Source: Amborella trichopoda | Taxonomy: Eukaryota; Streptophyta; Magnoliopsida; Amborellales; Amborellaceae | Direction: 5' to 3' | Assembly (NCBI RefSeq): GCF_000471905.2 | Contig: NW_006498102.1 | Location: 2,359,491 to 2,423,490, forward strand | DNA: 64,000 bases | Shown here: piece by piece, positions 54,752-64,000 of the stretch | Layout of the letters: the number at the start of each line of letters is the position of its first letter | How positions within the stretch are numbered: the first letter of the stretch is position 1 | The notes under the pieces: model-generated | Seen by the model: only the letters and a program-made list of their open reading frames with translations | The model's database searches: none | Told to the model about the DNA's origin: nothing | Program-made: the position numbers and the translations under genes

Positions 54752-56651
54752 TAAAAGAAAGACCTATGTGATTTTTTATCGAGGAATAATATATATATTT
54801 ACCTTTTTGTTTTGGCAAAAGAACAGGTGGTCTTATTATAACAACATATACTTCAAAATAAAATTAACATGACGTAAACCATGATCTTAAAACTTGATGC
54901 CATTGAAATAACTATGCACTGTGCTTGAGAATAAAAATAAGATTGTATGAAATAAAAGAGAAGAGTGCTGGAGATTACCCCAATCAGTCTTTTTTACACC
55001 TCACACCGAGTCACCACCATCCGATAGCGCGGGATCGATGATTTTGCTTCAATCTCAAATCGTGAAAGCAAGTTTAGGTGAAGCCACACTAATAGAACAT
55101 GAACCCCTTTAATCACAAACTCAAATCCTAGGTGAATTCCCTTAGCAACCTAGTTTGAGAGAGATGTATTCTCTTTTTGCTAACCCTAAAAACCCTTAGC
55201 ATCTATAGTTGAGAAATAAAAGAGAGAAGAACTCTATAACCTAAACCCTTAGGTTCTTTCACAATATGGGAGAGAGAGATCAAACATGAGAGAGAGATAA
55301 AAAGATAAGGTGTAGAGATCTTGGCTTGCCTCTTTTTTAGATATTGAACATGAACCGTCGATCAATGGTGACTTGTGGGATGAGAGATCTGAGCCATCCA
55401 TTTCATAGATGGGCCATCAACATTATAGAAAGTATATGAACCCTTTTCCCCTTTTTCTAAACCATTTTTCCATCAATAAAAAATAAGTTAAATTAATTTT
55501 AATTCAATATTATGCATTCCATAAAATAGCACATCTCTACACATATTTTCTATAAAAGCTATCAAAGATATATCAAGTCAATATCTACTTCCATATTAAG
55601 TCAATATATGGTCAATACATACTCAATCCATAATTTGACCATATGTCACAATTTAAAGTTACCAAAACATAAGGTCACATGGACTATAAAAGAGGTGGAG
55701 CGTGCCACCCATGGTAGGCACATGTAGGCCCCATCTTCTACAAACATGATGGGTCCATGTGCACAATGGGTCCCCATGATTATAATTTTTATACATTTAA
55801 AATTAACAAAATAATTTTTAATGAATATTAAAACATTATAAAATCAATATATTTAATTTTATAAATAAAAAAATTATAAATAAAATATCCAAAGGTTCAT
55901 AAAAATTCAAATAAAAATTCTAAAATAATCATTATCATAAAACAAACACAATTAAATTAATTTGACGGGAAATGAATCCATATGGTTTAAGAATTGAATC
56001 AACAATCATGGGGCACTTCACCTTCAAATGTGGACTACGGACCACACTTGCTTTATCAAACCGACCCAATATTTCCCATGACCCACAGTCCAAGTAGGGG
56101 CTCATTACCGGGTCACCAAAGTCTGGCCGATGAGCCAAAGGGTCGCAATCCCAGTCTGTGGTATTCAGGTTATCATCCCTAGAGACGTGTTAAGATCACC
56201 TAGACTTGATGCGACCACAGCTCTTATGGTGCATAGGGGTATCTCTCACACATGCTACGCTTCACCCTAAAATCTAGATTTCTGGCTTTTCCGAACGATC
56301 TATCGATATGCATGCCATGTGATGGCACATGAATGAGGTTTTGGCCCCCATCTCTATAGGCCACTATCACATACAATGATCACATAGTCCCTCGGCTCAC
56401 TCATTCGGGCATGTTCTCCGACCTCATCAAGGGCAAACCCATGAACCCTCATCGGTTTGTTCTTCATGCCCAGGTAACATGGGTTTTTTCCAACCGACTA
56501 ACTTAGATCGTCAAGCATAATCCGGTATCTTGAAACATCGTTTGCATAGTATGGTCCATGAGAGACCACACTTCTGCTGAGTTCATGTTCCACTATATTT
56601 TTTCATTTTACAAGCACTCATAAGGCCTTTAAAGGCCACATAAACCTAACA
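54752..56651. mobile_element. Second solo LTR of the same family, 5-bp target duplication
   Basis: 1900 bp, flanked by TGTAG at 54747-54751 and 56652-56656. It begins with AAAGAAAGACCTATGTGATT after the boundary and ends CACATAAACCTAACA, parallel to the ends of 23590-26172. It shares long stretches with that copy (CATGATCTTAA...TTGATGCCATTGAAA; GACCCACAGTCCAAG; CCCAGGTAACATGGGTTTTT). No internal region is present. The two copies have diverged well beyond a recent insertion, so both are old. Confidence 0.85.
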
Positions 56652-56839
56652 TGTAGGTCATTTACTCCGTTTAACTGCCTCTTGAGTTATATTTAATAGG
56701 CAACTCTCCTAAAATATTTCTCATCGCCAACTTATCATCTTTATCCAAACTGTAAGTTAAGGGCAATTAATGTTAAACAATTATTGCCTTGTAGACCTGG
56801 GATCATCTAAACTAAGGTGCACATTTTGGATTGTCAGCA

Positions 56840-57110
56840 GACGTCTAAATAGAGAAACGACATCTTAATATTCACATATTTTTATAAAATAATGAAAGTG
56901 CATAATGCACTACCAGTATTATTTTTTTGAAACTCAAAAATACCATTTTTAAGGATTTTTAATAAATTTTTGGAAGTTTTTTGAGGTCACAATCGATTGA
57001 TCCAACCGATTCTCTGATCTAAATTGCAGATCTACCAATCCATTATGGTTTTTGAGGGGGCCAATCCAAATCACCAATCCATTTTTGTTTTTAACCTTGT
57101 GCCCAACTAA
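56840..57110. repeat. Dispersed repeat shared with 48530-48765
   Basis: CTTAATATTCACATATTTTT, AATAATGAAAGTGCATAATG and AACTCAAAAATACCATTTTT, followed by GATTGATCCAACCGATTCTC, correspond in order to the intron 2 copy of GIF1. It ends near CATTTTTGTTTTTAACCTTG. Confidence 0.5.
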
Positions 57111-57230
57111 GGATGCCGGATTGCTATAGTGTCGCTCCATTAGGTATTTGCTTCAAACTTTCTTCATTAACTTTGAACTTTCATTAGTTCTTAGAGCATG
57201 TTCCCATGCGATAACACCGTGCACTTGCTC

Positions 57231-57591
57231 GACCGGGTAAAAAGATGCACCCAAACAATCCACTGAGAGTTTTTCCTATACTGTAAAACCCTCAAACCGA
57301 TCATCTCAACCTTGACATTCCCCTCAAACCGATCATCTCAACCTTGACATTCATAGGGACTTTTAGCCCTAAAAATAGTTCTTCTGACACATTATCTGGA
57401 CTGTCCATTTTCGAGATATTTAAGTGTTAATAGATTTTCTTGATCCTTACAATTTCTGAAACTTTAAATCTCACAATTAGGGGTAGCAATAAATTTTCAT
57501 ATCATCACAAGAATTTACAACGCCGAAATTATATTTTCAACACAGTTTTGAAGTGCACCTTACTTTTAGAATATGAGGTTTACATTTTATA
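57231..57591. mobile_element. Diverged Mutator-like MITE
   Basis: The complement of the right end is GGTGAGGTTTGTATAAAATG, like the GGGTGCGGTTTGTATA terminus of the 6730 family. Internal ACACATTATCTGGACTGTCC and TGAAGTGCACCTTACTTTTA match the 8477 and 26760 copies. CTCAAACCGATCATCTCAAC is duplicated in tandem (57291 and 57323, with the following CTTGACATT). The left end is uncertain. Confidence 0.6.
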
Positions 57592-57700
57592 CAAACCTCA
57601 CCGTGTAAGAATATTGATTGGTTCCTAAAAAGAATTGCCCTGTTTTCTAACAAAACCAAGCAAGCCCATGCAAGACCCAATTATGTAGGGACTCATACTG

Positions 57701-57858
57701 GTTTCCCCAATAGTTCCAATCTTGTTCGAGTGATTCTAAGTGTATTGTTGATTTCCGCAGTTGTTCCAATCTTGTTCGCAAGTGATTCTAAGGCGTATTG
57801 TTGATTTCCCCAATAGTTCCAATCTTGTTCGAGTGATTCTAAGGTGTATTGTTGATTT
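57701..57858. repeat. Three-copy tandem repeat, about 51 bp
   Basis: AGTTCCAATCTTGTTCGAGT, GATTCTAAG.TGTATTGTTG and ATTTCC recur with starts near 57711, 57761 and 57814. The middle unit has small indels. Non-coding. Confidence 0.8.
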
Positions 57859-58143
57859 TTTAAAGGAAATGCATATGATGAAATTATTTATGTTCAATAC
57901 AAAGAGGTTACAATTATTATTGACTATTAAATATGAAATAAAGTAGTTGAAGATATTTCATTGATTGGACACAACGTTCAAAATAAATTTCTTGAATATT
58001 GTGACATACTTCAATTTATCGGATTTTACATCTAATGACTGAAAATAATTGTAACCTCTTTATACTAACAATCCTATTTTCAAAGTAGTACTTTGTGCTT
58101 CCCACCAATCAACTATCAATATCAAGTATCAATCAATACAAAA

Positions 58144-58300
58144 AAGGAAAATTGTTTTATGCGGACAGGACCGCATTTTGTTTTACAATATGCGGTCTTC
58201 AGGTATAAAACATTCATCTTAAAGATGAATGCAAATAGGCGGTCCATCTAAAAACAAGTGTAACTAACGGTACAAATGTTTTCTTAATATGACTATTATT
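58144..58300. mobile_element. Partial copy of the GGAAAATTGTTT-type TIR element
   Basis: GGAAAATTGTTTTATGCGGA, CAGGACCGCATTTTG, CATCTTAAAGATGAATGCAA and AACTAACGGTACAAATG match the left half of 47991-48476 in order. The right half and its end are missing. Confidence 0.65.
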
Positions 58301-58856
58301 TCGGGGTAGTGATGTCATGTAACGGTTGTATCATAATATAATGCAACAATCTTCAAAAACCATGTTAGGCATTTGTTTGATCCAACTTTTGAAATATACA
58401 CTCTTTTCATTCTAATGAACAATCGCAAAAAAAAAAAAAAAACAACCTAAAAGGTCTCTTTTTAGCTCGATTAACATAGGCCGTCCAGTTTGATAAGATT
58501 CTTAGATCTAAGCCTTAGAAGGAATTTTTTTTCTTTTCTATTTTTTTAGATGGTTTTATTATCATTAGATGAAGAGCGTTAAAGAAGAAAAAAATGATTT
58601 TGAGTTTGTAACGACTAAGATATTGAAATTCACCAAATGAATGGCCTATATTCATTGTTAGAAGGGTCTAATTTTGACCATATCTAAGATTCAAATTAAA
58701 CTTTTTTTTTTTTTGTATTGATTATTGAGATGAACAGAGTATGTGTGCAAAATTTTGGATCACACGAATACCACAAATATAGTTCTCTAAAAGTGTGGTT
58801 GTATTAAACTATGATATAACTGTTGCATGAAATCACTGCATGTATATATATATATG
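58301..58856. other. Intergenic, no gene recognised
   Basis: AT-rich with A and T homopolymers; TTTGACCATATCTAAGATTC and TGGATCACACGAATACCAC could belong to an old element. No gene. Confidence 0.4.
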
Positions 58857-59222
58857 AAAAATCTTGGGTGAGCCCACTAGCTTATATGAAAAAATGAGTT
58901 CAACGGCCCAGATTGAATCTGGGCCGATCTGATGATCACAGATATCTGATAATATTTGATTTTTTTTTTCTACAAATTCAAATCATTTAAAAATTTAGGC
59001 ATGTGTTATTCTCATCAAGCCGCACATAATAAAAATATATATAAAAAATAAGTCAAAAAAAAAAATTGACCAAATACCTCCAAAACTTTTCGAGGGTATT
59101 TTGATCAATTTATTTCAAGTAAAATATTTTTTTGATATTTTTTGAAGATTCACCTATTTCTGATGTACATACGGTCCAAATTTCAAGTGATTTTATTGTG
59201 AGCTAGTGGGATTTTCTAGAGT
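58857..59222. mobile_element. MITE with CCCACTAGCT inverted ends
   Basis: The left end GAAAAATCTTGGGTGAGCCC continues ACTAGCTTA. The complement of the right end, AACTCTAGAAAATCCCACTA, continues GCTCACA. The inverted ends are about 25 bp with several mismatches. AACGGCCCAGATTGAATCTG is followed by GGCCGATC, a local palindrome. The interior shares CCAAA.ACTTTTCGAGGGTATTTTGATCA-like blocks with the 63196 family. No target duplication is clear. Confidence 0.5.
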
Positions 59223-59355
59223 TATCCTCCCTAAAACAATAGATTCAAGTTAGAATTACTTATGAAGTATCTTTTTACCCTATTACCCCCACATTAATGG
59301 AGCCCAAAGCCTATATAGAATGAGATATTTGCTTTTAATTCAAAAATAAAAAAAC

Positions 59356-59726
59356 GAAAAAAGTTTATATAGAGTCGAGACTCTAAACAATCAAATTAGA
59401 GCCTACCTCAAAAATTTCATAAGAAGAGCTTGTTTTGATGCCCAAATATCTTCAAATTGATCATCTCGACATCAAGATGCATAGATATATGATAAAGTTT
59501 TGGAAATAGTGTATTTCGTATGGTATTTTTGGACCATCAATTTTCAAGTTTTCATAGATCTATCGATCTACACTACTTTTTAAGCTTTAAACTTTATAAA
59601 TAACATGAAAATACATTTTAAAGCTATTACAAATATTTTCAGCATTGAAACCACATTTCTCGATACTATTTGAAGGTAGGCTCTAATTTGATTGTTTAGG
59701 GCCTATGCTTTAAACAAACCGCACCC
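59356..59726. mobile_element. Mutator-like MITE, GGCTCTAAACAATC subfamily
   Basis: The left end GAAAAAAGTTTATATAGAGTC and the complement of the right end GGGTGCGGTTTGTTTAAAGC are inverted. Both are followed by CTAAACAATCAAATTAGAGC. AATAAAAAA is found beside both ends (59345-59353, 59727-59735), compatible with a 9-bp duplication in A-rich DNA. Internal blocks (TCATCTCGACATCAAGATGC; TTTTCATAGATCTATCGATC) match 6730 and 22365. Confidence 0.8.
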
Positions 59727-59915
59727 AATAAAAAACATTGTAAAAGTTGGAGGTTTAAATTTTCAATTTTAAGCTTATCATTTGAATTGCATTGCACGGT
59801 TCTTTCAAGAAAAAAAAAATGTAGTAAAGAGACGGCCTGCAACCAAGAGCCTCAGTGGTTTCAAAGTTTAGTTGATATGTCACCATACAAACCAGTTTCT
59901 CCCTCTCTCTCTCTC

Positions 59916-59935
59916 NNNNNNNNNNNNNNNNNNNN
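59916..59935. other. Assembly gap of 20 N
   Basis: Twenty undetermined bases in a CT microsatellite in the left arm of the foldback-like element. Confidence 0.95.
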
Positions 59936-60040
59936 TTAACGTAAAAGTAAAAAGTAAAGTAAAGTAAGAACGACGACGACGACAACGAACGACGACTCGT
60001 ACGTGTTACGTTAGTTAGTTAGTATATATCACACTACACA

Positions 60041-60042
<2 letters not shown>
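59936..60042. other. Unusual low-complexity sequence after the gap, possible artefact
   Basis: About 107 bases of GTAAAGTAAAG, GAACGACGACGACGAC, CGTACGTGTTACG and TTAGTTAGTTAG words, with no counterpart in the right arm, leading into CACTACACACTACTCTCT. It is the same kind of sequence as at 14864-14932 after the other 20-N gap. Confidence 0.6.

Positions 60043-60093
<51 letters not shown>
60043..60093. repeat. (CT)n microsatellite
   Basis: About 25 CT repeats following the odd sequence. The right arm has no equivalent of this length. Confidence 0.95.
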
Positions 60094-60097
<4 letters not shown>

Positions 60098-60850
60098 GAC
60101 CTATCTGTGCTGCTCTCTCTCAAGCTCAAGCTCAAACCAGGTACACTCTCTCTATCTCTCTTTTTTTTTTTTTCGGGATATTTCCAACCAGTCTCTCCCT
60201 CTCTCTATCATGATTTTTATGGGCATCTTCTTCGTCAGTTTGTTCATCTCTTCGTGGTCTCACTGTCTCTATCTCCATTTTTTTTGGGTATTTCCAGCCA
60301 ACCAGTCTCTTCCTCTCTATCACTATGACGATTTGTTTTTCTTTGGGCATCTTCCTCAGTTCTCCATCTCTCTATAGGTTTTTTTTAGAACTGTTTTTAC
60401 TCCTATGTCTCTATCCAGTTTTTTATTTTTTTTGGTATTTCCAGCAAACCAGTTTTTCTCTCTCTCCATCAAGAATTTTTTCTTTGGGTATCTTCTTTCT
60501 CACTTTTTCATCTCTTTCTGTGGGTCTTATTTAGGCTTTTTTACTGCTCTCTCTATATCTCCGTTTGTTCTTGGGTATTTCCAGCAAAACAGTTTCTCCC
60601 TCTTTCTCTTTTGGCAAATTTTTTATTTGGGCATCTTCTTTCTCACTATCTCAATATCTTTTTTAAGGCTTTTTTTTACTGCTCTCTCTCTCTTGCAGGG
60701 TATTTCCGGTTTCCCTCTCTATTACGAATTTTTCCGTAGGGCATCTTCTTTCTCAATTTCTCCTCTCTCTGTGGGTTTTTTTACTGCTCTCTTTCTCTGT
60801 CTCTATCTCCTTTCTTCTTCTTTTTTCACTGAAAGTGAAGGGGGAAGTTA

Positions 60851-62244
60851 TAGAGAGAACACTAAATCGAGATAATTTAGAAGTATACTGGGTGTTGCTA
60901 CTATAGTGTCTATAAATTGCAGTGCATAGGAAATTGGTTGCAGAAGTGCGTCGAGTGATTTTTCAAAATAATGAACTCCCAGATTTATTGCTCAATTAAC
61001 TAACAGATAAGAAAAATCATGACAATCATAGCTTTATTTTTGCCTAAATTTTATGAAAATGTTTTTAAGTAGCTTGAAGATATCCTTCTTTTCTATTGAA
61101 CATAGAAAAGAAGTAATAAATAAGAGATCACCTTCTTTTCTACTGAACTTCGAAACAATTGCTTCTATGTAGGTAACTTTGTGCTCCAACGAATTTCATT
61201 TTCTTTTTTCAGTTTATATTTGGTCTTGAATTGGGTTTCTGTCATAAACTTCTTTCATGGCTTAGATTTCTTTTGAATCCATATTTACTTGCTAATTAAA
61301 GGATTGGATAATTTGATGACAATTGTTATAGTGAAAAAAATAAAATAAAATTAGAACTTCCATTTTCTAAACCAAATAAAACATGGACATGTATCTTTGA
61401 AAAATGAATGTTGAAATCCGGGTATTTTATCCTCTGTTTTTTTTTTATTGAAAATAGCTGTTAAAGGGATGGAGCATGACTCATCATCAAAGAGGGCTTA
61501 TAATTTTCAACAAAATTTATGTGAGGGCTTATAATTTTCAACAAAATTTATGTGAAGGAGTCAGGGACTAGCCATAACGTCTAAAGCTCCAAGTTTCAAT
61601 TTCATTGCTTGATAAAAATACTCATACTTATAGTATAAAAAAAGTGGTTTACTCTAAAAAACAATTATGGCTTATCTTCATCTCCAAGCTTTGCGAAGTG
61701 ATTCATTGTTGACCCATATCGAGTTTAGGGCTTAATATAAAGGAAGCATTCATAGTTTGATTCAATTCAATTTATGATGCAGATTTCAATAGGGATGGAG
61801 TATTTCCAGAATGTGGGTTCAACAGTTGATACATTTCATGGTGCTGTTTGTGTATGAATGATCTATGCTTCATACTTTGGGTTGTGTATGCATGCGCACG
61901 GATATATGTTCCATGTCTATAAATTAAACTTATTTCTTTTGGTAAAATACACCAAATTAAACTTTATTTCTTTTGTAACCACATATACACAAGTGTTCTA
62001 TATCTGCAAATTTGAACTTTCTTTCTTTTCCTCCCAACTACGCCATGTGCATCAGCATTCAGGACCATTTTGCAAGAAAGTTGAAGCAAAAGAAAATCCG
62101 TTCTGTTATAATGAAATATCCCAGAAAACTAAAACGAGTGTTGTAAACATAACATTCTACAAAAGTGAAAACGTGATACTGAAAATAAAGGAGTGCAACT
62201 TGGTGTAGAGGGTAATGAAGTTTTTTTTTTTTTAAAAATGAGGG
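60851..62244. other. Central spacer of the foldback-like element
   Basis: AT-rich sequence with no recognised protein. The 116-codon + frame at 61858-62208 has no family features I can identify. GAGGGCTTATAATTTTCAAC is in a 33-bp unit duplicated at 61493 and 61525. TTTGTATGTAGG-type splice-like words occur but no gene model can be built. Confidence 0.45.
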
Positions 62245-63195
62245 TAATGAAGTTTTGAGAGGGGGAAACTGGTTTGTACAAAAAAAATTAAGAGAGAGAG
62301 CGTCAGCAAAAAAAAATTCCTAAAAAAGAAAAACCCACAGACAGATTGAGAAAGAAGATGCCCAAAACAGAAATTTGTGATAGAGAGGGAGAAACTGGTT
62401 TGCTGGAAATACCCAAAAAAAAAAAATCGAGATAGAGATAGAGACAACAGTAAAAAGCCCTAAAAAAGACCCACAGAGCGATATTGAGAAAGTGAGAAAG
62501 AAGATGCCCAAAGAAAAAATTCGTGATAGAGAGAAAGGGAGAAACTGGTTTGCTAGAAATGCCCAAAGAAAAATGGAGATAGAGAGAGAGTAGTGAAAAA
62601 AATCCTAAACAAGACCCACAGAGAGATGGAGAAAGTGAGAAAGAAGATGCCCAAAGCAAAAATTCATGATAGAAAGAGAGAGAGGGAGAAATTGGTTTGC
62701 TGGAAATACCCAAAAAAAATGGAGATAGAGACAAAGCTGTAAAAAAACCCTAAAAAAACCGACAGAGATGGAAAAACTGAGGAAGATGCCAAAAAAATAA
62801 AAATAAAATCGTGATAGTGATAGAGAGGGAGAGATTGGTTTGCTGGAAATACCCAAAAAAACATGGAGATGGAGACAGAGAGACCACATAGAGATGAAGA
62901 AACTGACGAAGAAGATGCCCCAAAAAAATCGTGAGATGAAGAAACTGACGAAGAAGATGCCCCAAAAAAATCGTGATAGAGAGAGAGACTGGTTTGCTGG
63001 AAATATCCCAAAAAAAAAAAAAAAGAGAGATAGAGAGCGTACCTGGTTTGAGTTTGAACATGAGCTTGAGCGAGAGCAGCACAAATGGGCCGGGCCGACT
63101 TAGAGAGACAGAAGGAGAAAAATATCAACGAAACTTTGAGACCACTGCGGCGCTTGGTTGCCCGACGTGTCTTTGCCTCTTCTTTTTTTTAATTA

Positions 63196-63700
63196 GGGAA
63201 AGCTTTATATGTTCCCCTTACAACACATAATACAATTTCTATCTTCCTTTTAATCCAGCCCTCTATTTTTGAATGGAGGGTTAAGATAGCCCCAATCACT
63301 ATATCACGTCTCTGTAATGTTTTTTTTTATTTTTTTTTGCATAAAATATTTTGACATAAGTCCATTCCTCTATCAAGCTCACACTAATGAAAAATATAAA
63401 AAAAATTATTTTCAATAAAATAAAATGACTAAAATACTTCTGAAAATTTCAAGAGGCATTTTGATAATTATTTTTTATCGAAAAATTATTATTAATATTT
63501 TTTTTATAGATGTGCCCCAATTAGAAGATAACGCTTATTAAATTTTATATTAAAAAAACTTGTATTAAAAAAATTAAAAATAAAATACTTTGAGACGTCG
63601 GATCTAAGATCAAACGGTAAGTGACTATCTTGATAAAAAAAAATTGATGGTAAGGGATGATAAAACTTTGATATCGTAGTGGAACATATAAAACTTCCCT
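63196..63700. mobile_element. GGGAAAGCTTTATATG-type MITE, near-complete copy
   Basis: The left end GGGAAAGCTTTATATGTTCC and the complement of the right end GGGAAGTTTTATATGTTCCAC are good inverted repeats. The interior has TATTTTTGAATGGAGGGTTA, AATAAAATAAAATGAC, GAGACGTCGGATCTAAGATC. It matches 30595-31093 in reverse orientation. The flanks (TTTTAATTA, TAAATTTAA) do not give a clear duplication. Confidence 0.75.
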
Positions 63701-63704
63701 AAAT

Positions 63705-64000
63705 TTAAAAAAAGCTTTTTATGTTCCCTTGCTTATCAAACTATCTATTTTTGAATGGAGGGAGGGCTAAGATTGCCCTAATCACAATATCACATTTCTA
63801 CACTGTTTTATTTTTAATTTTTTTTCTATAAACTCTTTTGACACTAAATTTTGGATATCTACTCATCTATTAAATTCACATTAAAAAAAAACATAAAAAA
63901 TATACTTTTAATAAAATAAAATGATCAAAATATTTTTAAAAGTGTCAAAAGGTACTTTGGCCATTATATTTTAACAAAAAGTTATTAGTAATATATTTTT
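63705..64000. mobile_element. Second adjacent copy of the same MITE, cut by the window end
   Basis: AAAAGCTTTTTATGTTCCCT, TATTTTTGAATGGAGGGAGG, GCTAAGATTGCCCTAATCAC, ACACTAAATTTTGGATATCT and AATAAAATAAAATGATCAAA repeat the order of the preceding element. It is in the same orientation, only a few bases downstream. The other end lies beyond the window. Confidence 0.7.

Larger units (their letters stand above)
59827..63170. mobile_element. Foldback-like element: about 1-kb inverted arms of tandem subrepeats
   Basis: The left arm (about 59827-60850) and right arm (about 62245-63170) are inverted copies. Outer ends share GCAACCAAG..C..CAGTGGT, CTCAAAGTTTCGTTGATAT and GTGCTGCTCTC.CTCAAGCTCA followed by AACCAGGTAC. 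Inside, each arm is a tandem series of about 110-155-bp units, GGGTATTTCCAGCAAACCAG, CTCCCTCTCTCTAT, GGGCATCTTCTTTCTCA, CTGTGGGTC and ACTGCTCTCTCTATCTCC. Left units start near 60175, 60286, 60433, 60573 and 60698; right units near 62405, 62555, 62702, 62845 and 62999. A spacer of about 1.4 kb separates them. Long inverted repeats with internal direct repeats are the known architecture of foldback elements. The exact ends and target duplication are not clear. Confidence 0.6.

Noticed and set aside
60107-60875. Phe/Ser/Leu-rich frame of 156 codons resembling a membrane protein
   Set aside because: It is a translation of CT- and T-rich tandem units; the inverted arm gives an equivalent frame on the other strand (62303-63128) for the same reason.
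61858-62208. 116-codon frame in the foldback spacer as a candidate cargo gene
   Set aside because: No recognisable domain, an AT-driven composition and no splice or promoter evidence.

Overview
The window is nuclear DNA from a flowering plant. It is AT-rich, has genes with GT-AG introns and pyrimidine-rich promoters, and is dominated by transposon debris (Ty1/copia, Ty3/gypsy, RTE and L1 LINEs, hAT, Mutator-like and Harbinger-like non-autonomous elements). The species cannot be named from sequence alone. Large introns and dense old repeats suggest a medium to large, probably woody-plant genome. There are four N gaps, and two of them are followed by strange, possibly artefactual sequence.

Only two host protein genes can be supported, both on the + strand. 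The first (CDS 3765-4535) is a single-exon gene for a 256-residue basic, serine-rich protein resembling the Arabidopsis At1g67050 / membrane-associated kinase regulator type. Its TATA box lies about 10 bp from the end of a non-autonomous transposon. The second is a complete GIF1/ANGUSTIFOLIA3 orthologue (CDS 37665-52672, four coding exons, 246 residues), a transcriptional coactivator that partners GRF transcription factors in leaf growth. Its first two introns are about 7.8 and 6.0 kb and hold LINE fragments and several terminal-inverted-repeat elements.

Layout: 1-2.6 kb is repeat debris; 2.6-4.9 kb is the kinase-regulator-like gene; 4.9-9.7 kb holds small TIR elements and SINE-like pieces; 10.0-11.7 kb is a TIR element filled with an internal GA-rich array; 12.4-18.8 kb is two copia fossils with two nested or adjacent TIR elements; 20.7-22.1 kb is a gypsy fossil; 23.3-26.2 kb is a solo LTR inside another repeat; 26.8-31.5 kb is TIR elements, including a Mutator-like element inside a hAT element with both target duplications intact; 33.0-34.6 kb is an L1 LINE; 35.8-37.1 kb is a TIR element and an RTE LINE; 37.1-53.1 kb is the GIF1 gene; 54.8-56.7 kb is a second solo LTR; 56.8-59.7 kb is small TIR elements; 59.8-63.2 kb is a foldback-like structure with about 1-kb inverted arms built of tandem subrepeats; 63.2-64 kb is two more TIR-element copies.

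The strongest biological observations are the foldback-like element, the TIR elements that carry expanded tandem arrays, several non-autonomous families with readable 8- to 10-bp target-site duplications, and the transposon next to a host core promoter. No prokaryotic-type system, CRISPR array or canonical tRNA/rRNA gene is present.
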